Positions 5,375-10,983 of a stretch of 15,015 nt of DNA are shown here, in pieces. The stretch is from an uncultured Bacillota bacterium (lineage in GTDB: Bacteria; Bacillota_I; Bacilli_A; Izemoplasmatales; UBA1188). The translations under genes and the position numbers were made by a program. The notes below the pieces were generated by a model. That model was not told the origin of the DNA, did no database searches, and saw only the letters and a list, made by a program, of their open reading frames with translations. Within the stretch, counting starts at the first letter, position 1; every line of letters starts with the position of its first letter. The DNA lies in contig CALCVH010000003.1 in NCBI GenBank assembly GCA_937907585.1, positions 1 through 15,015 on the forward strand, given 5' to 3'.

Positions 5375-6382
5375 CTATAATAAATAGATATTGTTCTTTT
5401 TAAGTTTTTCTATTTCATCTTCATTCCAAATAGATACTTGTACTTCTCCTATATGAGCTTTTCTTAAAAAGAACATGCATAATCTTGATTGTCCTATACC
5501 ACCACCAATTGATAATGGAAGTTCATCATTTAATATGCTTTTACAGAAACTATTTTCTAGTTTATATTCTTCATTCTTTTCTTTTAATTGTTTAACTAAA
5601 GAATCTTTATCTACTCTTATACCCATACTAGATAATTCTAGTGCCATATCATATAAAGAATAATAAACTAGAATATCACCATTTAAATTCCAATCGTCAT
5701 AGTCTGCGGCTCTTGTATCATGAGACAAACCGTCTTTTAGTGGCCAACCTATATGATATAAAAATACTGCGCCATATTTCTTAGTTATTAGGTTTTCTCT
5801 TTCTTTTCTAGTATTATTTGGATATAAATCTTCTAATTCTTCTGTAGATATAAATGTTATATCGTCAGGCAATACTGGTTTAAATTCATTATATTTATTA
5901 TATATTTTTAACTCTACTGATTTTATCACACTATAAATATCTTTGACTGTTTCTTTTAGATATTCTATAGTTCTCATCTCTTTAGTAATAGATTTCTCCC
6001 AGTCCCATTGGTCAACATATACAGAATGAATATAATCTAAATCTTCATCTCTTCTAATTGCGTTCATATCTGTATATAATCCTTTACCAGTCCAGATAGA
6101 ATATTTATGTAGAGCCATTCTTTTCCATTTAGCAAGTGATTGAACTATTTCAACATCTATTCCAACTGATGGAACATCAAATTTAACTGGACGTTCAACG
6201 CCACTTAAATTATCATTTAATCCTAATTTAGGATCTACAAAAAGCGGCGCAGTAACACGCATTAAATTTAATTTATTTTGAAATTCTATTTGAAATGAAT
6301 CCTTAACAAATTTAATTGCCTTCTGTGTTTCAAATAGATCTAATACTGATTTATATTCTATATTATATGGTGTTTTATTCAT
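5375..6382 (-). CDS. asnA: Aspartate-ammonia ligase (AMP-forming asparagine synthetase A)
   Basis: This enzyme makes L-asparagine from aspartate, ammonia and ATP (AMP + PPi) in the cytosol, and has the fold of class II aspartyl-tRNA synthetases. The 335-residue length matches the family (about 330). Characteristic stretches are LMRVTAPLFVDPKLGLND (40-57), GIDVEIVQSLAKWKR, the ATP/aspartate-site segments GLYTDMNAIRRDE and IHSVYVDQWDWE, the SHDTRAADYDDW region and the C-terminal GGGIGQSRLCMFFL (class II motif-3-like Arg). ATG at 6380-6382 is preceded by AGAGGAA at 4 nt. A good promoter with an operator-like palindrome lies at 6411-6439. The leader is only about 22 nt, so no T-box or riboswitch can be present. 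It heads a minus-strand operon with the cyclophilin, SDR and DNPH1-like genes and tRNA-Gly. Confidence 0.97.
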   Translation of the reverse strand: MNKTPYNIEYKSVLDLFETQKAIKFVKDSFQIEFQNKLNLMRVTAPLFVDPKLGLNDNLSGVERPVKFDVPSVGIDVEIVQSLAKWKRMALHKYSIWTGKGLYTDMNAIRRDEDLDYIHSVYVDQWDWEKSITKEMRTIEYLKETVKDIYSVIKSVELKIYNKYNEFKPVLPDDITFISTEELEDLYPNNTRKERENLITKKYGAVFLYHIGWPLKDGLSHDTRAADYDDWNLNGDILVYYSLYDMALELSSMGIRVDKDSLVKQLKEKNEEYKLENSFCKSILNDELPLSIGGGIGQSRLCMFFLRKAHIGEVQVSIWNEDEIEKLKKNNIYLL

Positions 6383-6407
6383 AGTGTTCCTCTTTCATAC
6401 AACACTA
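6382..6407 (-). promoter_or_regulatory. 5'-end hairpin holding the asnA ribosome site in its loop
   Basis: TAGTGTT (6382-6388) and AACACTA (6401-6407) form a 7-bp inverted repeat. In the RNA the AGAGGA of asnA lies in the 12-nt loop or stem edge and the closing arm reaches the start codon. With an RNA start near 6404 the 5' arm could lose its first base or more, so the fold depends on the exact start. Confidence 0.35.
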
Positions 6408-6410
6408 GAG

Positions 6411-6445
6411 ATTATAGATGAGTAATTAATATTTTTCAATATTAA
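6411..6445 (-). promoter_or_regulatory. asnA operon promoter with overlapping palindrome
   Basis: On the minus strand TTGAAA (complement of 6434-6439), a 17-nt spacer and a perfect TATAAT (complement of 6411-6416). The palindrome TTAATATT-TTTC-AATATTAA at 6426-6445 covers the -35 box and half the spacer, a fitting place for a repressor. Predicted RNA start near 6404. Confidence 0.75.
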
Positions 6446-6446
6446 A

Positions 6447-6462
6447 GTGTCTCATAAGACAT
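6447..6462. promoter_or_regulatory. Palindrome between the divergent promoters
   Basis: TGTCT-CATA-AGACA (6448-6461, plus a G-T pair outside) lies between the asnA and COG0523 promoters. It could be an operator for either. It does not match the Zur or Fur box patterns I know. Confidence 0.35.
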
Positions 6463-6481
6463 CTATATAATAATCATATTT

Positions 6482-6511
6482 TTGGATTTTTTTATTAAAA
6501 GAATGTATAAT
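6482..6511 (+). promoter_or_regulatory. Promoter of the COG0523 gene
   Basis: TTGGAT (6482-6487), 18 nt, perfect TATAAT (6506-6511). The RNA would start near 6518; a ribosome site AGGAG (6525-6529) stands 10 nt before the ATG at 6540. Confidence 0.6.
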
Positions 6512-6539
6512 AACTAATGGAAAAAGGAGCAATAAAAAA

Positions 6540-7793
6540 ATGAAGAAATTTAAAACTATACCTATTACACTAATTACTGGATATCTAGGAAGTGGTAAAA
6601 CAACATTAATAAACTATTTACTTAAAAACGCTTCTGGATATAAGATGGCTGTAATAGTTAATGATATTGGTGAAGTAAACATCGACGCAGATTTAATTGA
6701 ACATGGTGGAGTTGTATCTGGAAAAGATGATAACTTAGTAGCTCTACAAAACGGATGTATCTGTTGTACACTTAAAAAGGATTTAATGGATCAAATAACT
6801 GGTTTAGTAAATGAAAGAAAATTTGATCATATCTTAATAGAAGCGTCAGGTATTTGTGAACCAGTTCCAATCGCACAAACATTACAATTTATGGAAGATC
6901 AATTTAAAAAGAATGGTTTACCACTCTATTGTAAATTAGATGCGATTGTATCAGTTACTGATGCGGTAAGACTCGCTGATGAATTCGGTTGTGGTAAGGT
7001 TTTAGAAGAAGCTAAACGTGGTGAAGAAGATATTGAAAACTTAATCATACAACAAATTGAATTCTGTGACGTTATTATCCTAAATAAAGTATCTGATGTC
7101 ACTAAGGAACAATTAACTAGAATAAAAGAAATGATTAGAACACTTCAACCTAACGCTAAGATAATTGAAGCAGATCATTGTCAAGTTAATCTAGATGATA
7201 TGTTAGACACTGATCTATTTAATTTTGATAAAGCTTCTACTTCTGCAGGATGGATTCAAGAATTCGAAAATAGAGAAAATGAACATGACGCAGATGAAGA
7301 TGATGACGATGATGACGATCACGATCATGAACATCATCATGACCACGATGAAGAACATGAAGAACACCATCACCACCACCATCACCATGAACATGGAATT
7401 GGCGAAAATGATGATGAATCTAACGCTGAAGAATATGGTGTAGGAACATTCGTATATTATAGAAGACGTCCATTTGATAAAGATAAATTTGAAGAATGGT
7501 TATCTAACGACTATGGAAGAATGGTTATTAGAACTAAAGGTATTGTATATTTTGAAAAAGAATACGATACTATCTATATGTACGAACAAGCAGGAAAACA
7601 AAAATATCTATCTGAATATGGACAATGGTACGCTGTAACATTATCTCAAGATGATGTAGAATACTATTTAAAGAATGACGAAAACTTTAGGCATGATTGG
7701 GATATGAAATATGGAGATAGAATGATTAAGCTCGTATTCATAGGCCAAAACATTGATAAAGAAAGAATCAAAAACGAGTTAGATAAAATATAA
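6540..7793 (+). CDS. COG0523 / CobW-family GTPase with His-Asp-rich metal loop
   Basis: A 417-residue G3E-class GTPase of the metal-chaperone group that includes CobW, YeiR, YjiA, ZigA and eukaryotic ZNG1. Visible are Walker A GYLGSGKTT (14-22), the metal-binding CICC (73-76), EASG (101-104) and the base-specificity loop LNKVS (181-185). The last motif has Ser in place of the usual Asp of NKxD. A linker at 247-290 is extraordinary: a run of seven Asp, then 16 His between 261 and 285. It precedes the CobW C-terminal domain (about 299-415). The subfamily is thought to deliver zinc or a similar metal to client enzymes using GTP. The polar cytosolic linker probably buffers Zn, Ni or Co. No B12 genes are nearby, so a cobalamin role is unlikely. 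It is a single-gene unit between its own promoter and a strong terminator at 7802-7836. No Zur box is recognised. Confidence 0.93.
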   Translation: MKKFKTIPITLITGYLGSGKTTLINYLLKNASGYKMAVIVNDIGEVNIDADLIEHGGVVSGKDDNLVALQNGCICCTLKKDLMDQITGLVNERKFDHILIEASGICEPVPIAQTLQFMEDQFKKNGLPLYCKLDAIVSVTDAVRLADEFGCGKVLEEAKRGEEDIENLIIQQIEFCDVIILNKVSDVTKEQLTRIKEMIRTLQPNAKIIEADHCQVNLDDMLDTDLFNFDKASTSAGWIQEFENRENEHDADEDDDDDDDHDHEHHHDHDEEHEEHHHHHHHHEHGIGENDDESNAEEYGVGTFVYYRRRPFDKDKFEEWLSNDYGRMVIRTKGIVYFEKEYDTIYMYEQAGKQKYLSEYGQWYAVTLSQDDVEYYLKNDENFRHDWDMKYGDRMIKLVFIGQNIDKERIKNELDKI

Positions 7794-7801
7794 TATTTAT
7801 G

Positions 7802-7836
7802 ACTGTTAAGGACTTAAACTTAACAGTTTTTATTTT
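7802..7836 (+). terminator. Terminator of the COG0523 gene
   Basis: ACTGTTAAG (7802-7810) pairs perfectly with CTTAACAGT (7819-7827) over an 8-nt loop, followed directly by TTTTATTTTT. It lies 8 nt after the stop codon. Confidence 0.9.
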
Positions 7837-7872
7837 TCAAAACACCGAATATATTTCTTTCAAAACACCGAA
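7835..7872. repeat. Two 15-nt direct repeats
   Basis: TTTCAAAACACCGAA occurs at 7835-7849 and 7858-7872 (period 23 nt), with a decayed third start (ttcaaaat) near 7880. Two units are too few for a CRISPR array. The purpose is unknown; they may be a slippage duplication or paired binding sites. Confidence 0.5.
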
Positions 7873-7916
7873 AATTATATTCAAAATAAATGGGAAAAGA
7901 CTACCATTATTCTTAT

Positions 7917-7948
7917 AAAAACACCTCAAGAAAGCCTCTCGAGGTGTT
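7917..7948 (-). terminator. Leftward terminator without a visible gene
   Basis: AACACCTC (7920-7927) and GAGGTGTT (7941-7948) pair over 8 bp, with AGA/TCT pairing inside. On the minus strand the stem is followed by a short T-run. No minus-strand gene lies just to the right, so it either blocks stray leftward transcription or ends a small RNA from 7950-8060. The rest of 7837-8064 is AT-rich and shows nothing else I can support. Confidence 0.5.
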
Positions 7949-8064
7949 AGTCATAATTATATAATTATCCTATTTTCTCATTTATTTAAATATGAAATAA
8001 ATATGATTAAAATATATATTTTTCTATTTTTTAAGATTTAATGCATTATTAAACATTTTAAAAG

Positions 8065-8093
8065 TTTACTTTTCTATAAAGATTTCGTATAAT
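8065..8093 (+). promoter_or_regulatory. Promoter of the DUF1295 gene
   Basis: TTTACT (8065-8070), a 17-nt spacer and a perfect TATAAT (8088-8093). A short leader then leads to AAAGGAG (8108-8114), 5 nt before the ATG. Confidence 0.7.
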
Positions 8094-8119
8094 TTATCCG
8101 TTATTTTAAAGGAGTTTCT

Positions 8120-9070
8120 ATGAAAAACATTTTGAAAACTATACTATGTGTAATTGTAACTATAACTTTATCTATACTTGGATTTGCGCTTAGTGGAGAA
8201 AGCTTATCTAATACACAATCTGAAATATTAAAAGTATTATTAATCATTTGTGGTTCAAGCGCATTATATTGTTTCGTTGTAGGTGAAATCGCTAGAAACA
8301 ATTCACAAATGGATAAATTATGGAGTCTTCTTCCAATCGCTTATACCTGGGTTACTACATCGATGGCTGGCTTTGATTTAAGATTAATAGTATATTCAAT
8401 AATAGTTACTTTATGGGGAATAAGATTAACATTTAACTTCGCTAGAAAAGGAGCATACAAACTTAAATTCTGGGAAGGTGAAGAAGATTATAGATGGGAA
8501 ATATTAAGAAAAACTAAATATTTTAAATCTAGGATAGCGTGGGCTGGATTTGATCTATTCTTCATTTCAATTTATCAAAACGCACTAGTGCTCGCTATGT
8601 GCTTACCAATCTTAGCGTGCGTTGGGTCTAATAAACCTTTTGGAGCGTTAGATGTAGTCGCAGCTATACTAGCGTTATCAGCGCTTGCTTTAGAACTCAT
8701 CGCAGATGAACAACAATGGAAATTCCATAAAAATAAGAAAGCGTTGTTAATAGAAGGCAAAACACTAAATGAACTAGAAAGTCCATATAACTTAGGATTT
8801 AATACAACTGGACTCTGGGGATATATGAGACATCCAAACTATCTTGGTGAACAATCTATTTGGATTATGTTATATATATTCGTTATTGCGAGTGGAATGA
8901 CTAATTATCTAATATTTAACTGGACTCTATTTGGACCAATGTTTATAGTACTACTATTCCTTGGAAGTTCTACATTTGGTGAATCTATTTCAGCTAAGAA
9001 ATATTCAAAATATAAAGATTACCAAAACCAAGTATTTAAATATTTACCAATTAAAAAATATCATGAATAG
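8120..9070 (+). CDS. DUF1295 family membrane protein (steroid 5-alpha-reductase-like C-terminus)
   Basis: A 316-residue multi-pass membrane protein. Hydrophobic segments lie near residues 4-24, 36-55, 70-82, 88-106, 145-168, 177-196, 245-262 and 266-284. Family signatures are EEDYRWEILR (121-130), ADEQQWKFHK (195-204) and GLWGYMRHPNYLGE (231-244), the last being the cofactor-binding HPNYLGE-type motif shared with steroid 5-alpha-reductases and isoprenylcysteine methyltransferases. Bacterial members are presumed lipid- or isoprenoid-modifying reductases or methyltransferases; the substrate is unknown. Start ATG 8120 is supported by AAAGGAG. The gene stands alone, between its promoter (8065-8093) and a bidirectional terminator. 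Several Ala codons are GCG (for example near 8530-8700), unusual in such AT-rich DNA but also seen in neighbouring core genes. Confidence 0.85.
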   Translation: MKNILKTILCVIVTITLSILGFALSGESLSNTQSEILKVLLIICGSSALYCFVVGEIARNNSQMDKLWSLLPIAYTWVTTSMAGFDLRLIVYSIIVTLWGIRLTFNFARKGAYKLKFWEGEEDYRWEILRKTKYFKSRIAWAGFDLFFISIYQNALVLAMCLPILACVGSNKPFGALDVVAAILALSALALELIADEQQWKFHKNKKALLIEGKTLNELESPYNLGFNTTGLWGYMRHPNYLGEQSIWIMLYIFVIASGMTNYLIFNWTLFGPMFIVLLFLGSSTFGESISAKKYSKYKDYQNQVFKYLPIKKYHE

Positions 9071-9130
9071 AAAAAAAGACTGTTAACCAATCAATTAAGC
9101 TATGAAAGTTTAATGGTTAACAGCCTTTTT
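9071..9130. terminator. Bidirectional terminator between convergent genes
   Basis: CTGTTAACCA (9080-9089) pairs perfectly with TGGTTAACAG (9114-9123) over a 24-nt partly paired loop. AAAAAAA (9071-9077) lies on one side and TTTTTT (9125-9131) on the other. It serves the DUF1295 gene rightward and the DUF4838 operon leftward; the T-run touches the stop codon at 9130-9132. Its arms begin with the same CTGTTAA as the terminator at 7802-7836. Confidence 0.85.
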
Positions 9131-10095
9131 TAATTGTTTATGTCTTTAATGAAATATTTATGTATTGAATTAGAATATTTCATCAAGTCTAGAGTTCCAT
9201 ATTTATTTATCCACTCGTTATCTATAAATCCAGCAAATGTATAAAGTTTTGATACATTGTATTTATCATAAAACTTAAAGTCTTCTTCTAAAACATGTTC
9301 ATCTAATTCTAATCCTTTTGCGTTAGCTCTATTCCATTTACAGAAATAAGAGACATCTAAATAATATTCTAAAATATATACTTCTTTATTAAATACCTTA
9401 CAAAGTTTATCTAAAATATTTTTATTATTCTTGTTGTTTCTATCGTCATTACTAGAGATTGATACTAAGTGGTTTCTATCGATTGGCGCAAATTCTAAAA
9501 ATAAATCTTTATCTACTTTTAAATTTGGCACATCTAAAGAATCTTGATAAGCTAAATAACTATTTTTCGCTTCTTTATTAAACCTTTTTAATCCTTTTAA
9601 AATTGTAGATGAAATAATTAAATTTTGATCAGCAGGTGAATATTTTTTACATTTGTCACAATGACAATAACTATTCAAAGAATCATCAGCCCATATTTCA
9701 TAATGATTTGATTTTTGATTCAACTTTTTTGCGAGTTCATAAGAGGATTCTTCTACATATTTAAGAGCTTCTTTATTTGAAACACAAAAATTCCAATCAT
9801 TTGTTCTTGTATTATCTTTATTGACTCTAAAGTAGTCCGGATGTTCATTAAAAAGTCTTCTTGGAAGAAGATAATCTACTGCATGAATTGGAAAAGTATA
9901 ATTAAAGCCTCTAATTTCTGCATCCTTTAATAATTTTTTTGTTTTTTCTTCTTCTAGCCATTCTAAAAGACCAGATACTCCACCGCATTGATAAAGCGTG
10001 TGTATTCCGATATTTTTAATATTCATTTTTTCTAAGATATCAAGCCATTTATCATCAATATCTTGATAACATAATATTATTCCTGCGTTTCTCAT
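9130..10095 (-). CDS. DUF4838-like protein, copy 1
   Basis: A 321-residue protein resembling the DUF4838 domain found in proteins annotated as alpha-glucuronidase-like or glycoside-hydrolase-related. Recognisable parts are HAVDYLLPRRLFNEHPDYFR (71-90), a TNDWNFCVSN segment (98-107), ADD (136-138) and a C144-x-C-x-x-C149 motif (CHCDKC) that could bind a metal or structure a loop. Family proteins are usually much longer and secreted. This one is little more than the single domain and has no signal peptide or membrane segment, so it is probably cytosolic. It is the paralogue of the next gene (9130-10982 is a tandem pair; the CxCxxC falls at the same residue numbers, 144-149). Two bases separate the genes and it is last in the operon. 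An enzymatic role on uronic-acid or other glycan pieces is inference from context. Confidence 0.62.
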   Translation of the reverse strand: MRNAGIILCYQDIDDKWLDILEKMNIKNIGIHTLYQCGGVSGLLEWLEEEKTKKLLKDAEIRGFNYTFPIHAVDYLLPRRLFNEHPDYFRVNKDNTRTNDWNFCVSNKEALKYVEESSYELAKKLNQKSNHYEIWADDSLNSYCHCDKCKKYSPADQNLIISSTILKGLKRFNKEAKNSYLAYQDSLDVPNLKVDKDLFLEFAPIDRNHLVSISSNDDRNNKNNKNILDKLCKVFNKEVYILEYYLDVSYFCKWNRANAKGLELDEHVLEEDFKFYDKYNVSKLYTFAGFIDNEWINKYGTLDLMKYSNSIHKYFIKDINN

Positions 10096-10097
10096 GA

Positions 10098-10982
10098 TTA
10101 TTCCATATTTAAAAAATGTGTAATTCCTTTGATAATATCTTTAGTGTCGTTATCCTTAACAACCACAAATGTTGATAGATGTTTAATTCCATTATTCTTA
10201 TAGAACAATAAATCGTTTTTAACTTTTGAATCATCCATTAAATATCTATCAAAATCATAACTTAAAAAATATTCTAAAACATGTATATCGTTATATCTTT
10301 TGTTAAGATTTAAAAACTCGTTTCTAGATCTTTCGTTTTCCTTGTTAGTAATAGGTAAATAATGATTTTTAATAAATGGAGCATATTCTATAAAATAATC
10401 ATCATTTAATTCAATGTCAAGATCAGAATTACCATATACTAAGAATGATAATTTAGCATTTTTATTATATTTTTTTAAACCTTTTAGTATTGAATCATAA
10501 ATAATTTTTTGTTGTTCAAATTCATTATATTTTTTACATTTATCACAGTTACAAATAGCTTTTTTTCCTAGATTATCATCAACATATAAATGATAATAAT
10601 TTGATTTTTGTTTTAAAAACTTAGCTAATGTATATGAGTTATTCTCTACCATTTTTAATGCTTCATTTGAACTAACACATAAATTATAGTCATTGACCCT
10701 CTCTCCATTTTCATTCATTCTAAAAAGTTCATGATGTTCATTTATTAATTCTCTAGGAACCAAATATGAAACAATATGAAGATAGTGCTCAACATTTATA
10801 AAATTACTCTGGATTTCATCAATCAAATTTCTATTATTATCAATGAAATTAAAGTAGTCTTTATAGTTAGATTCATAAGGATTAAAATGAAAACCAATAG
10901 ATCTTACTTTTTTATTTGAAATAATAGAGTCAATTATTTCTTTATTAATATTTTGATATATAAGAGTTATAGTTTTTTCCAT
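10098..10982 (-). CDS. DUF4838-like protein, copy 2
   Basis: A 294-residue paralogue of the downstream gene. The matching series is HIVSYLVPRELINEHHELFR (69-88), NDYNLCVSSNEALKMVENNS (97-116), VDD (134-136) and C144-N-C-D-K-C149. Similarity runs through most of the length, ending with an LEYFLSYDFDRY segment that answers LEYYLDVSYFCKW in copy 1. The N-terminal 60 residues have diverged more than the rest, and the protein is shorter by 27 residues. No signal peptide is seen. Its ATG (10980-10982) follows the GH43-like stop by a single base (TGATATG), with AGGG just upstream, so it is probably translated by coupling. Keeping two diverged copies suggests different substrates or a heterodimer; both are inference. 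Confidence 0.62.
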   Translation of the reverse strand: MEKTITLIYQNINKEIIDSIISNKKVRSIGFHFNPYESNYKDYFNFIDNNRNLIDEIQSNFINVEHYLHIVSYLVPRELINEHHELFRMNENGERVNDYNLCVSSNEALKMVENNSYTLAKFLKQKSNYYHLYVDDNLGKKAICNCDKCKKYNEFEQQKIIYDSILKGLKKYNKNAKLSFLVYGNSDLDIELNDDYFIEYAPFIKNHYLPITNKENERSRNEFLNLNKRYNDIHVLEYFLSYDFDRYLMDDSKVKNDLLFYKNNGIKHLSTFVVVKDNDTKDIIKGITHFLNME

Positions 10983-10983
10983 A

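Noticed and set aside
5172..5387. Open frame of 71 codons on the plus strand
   Set aside because: It lies opposite the cyclophilin lipoprotein, has no ribosome site, and its sequence merely reflects the antisense of the signal peptide and linker.
6383..6540. T-box or riboswitch before asnA, and a Zur box before the COG0523 gene
   Set aside because: The asnA leader is only about 22 nt, with no T-box AGGGTGG-type sequence, and none of the palindromes fits the Zur consensus I know.
7225..7443. Met/Ile/Thr-rich open frame on the plus strand
   Set aside because: It is an alternative frame of the His/Asp repeat in the COG0523 gene; the composition is a by-product of the repetitive GAT/CAT codons.
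6540..7793. Cobalamin biosynthesis role for the CobW-like gene
   Set aside because: No other cobalamin gene is present and the CICC/His-rich layout is more typical of the zinc-related COG0523 members.
7835..7890. Possible CRISPR array
   Set aside because: Only two 15-nt repeats with an 8-nt gap; no cas genes in the window.
8101..8760. Two minus-strand open frames opposite the DUF1295 gene (8101-8301, 8575-8760)
   Set aside because: They are antisense to a well-supported membrane protein, lack ribosome sites and look like no family.
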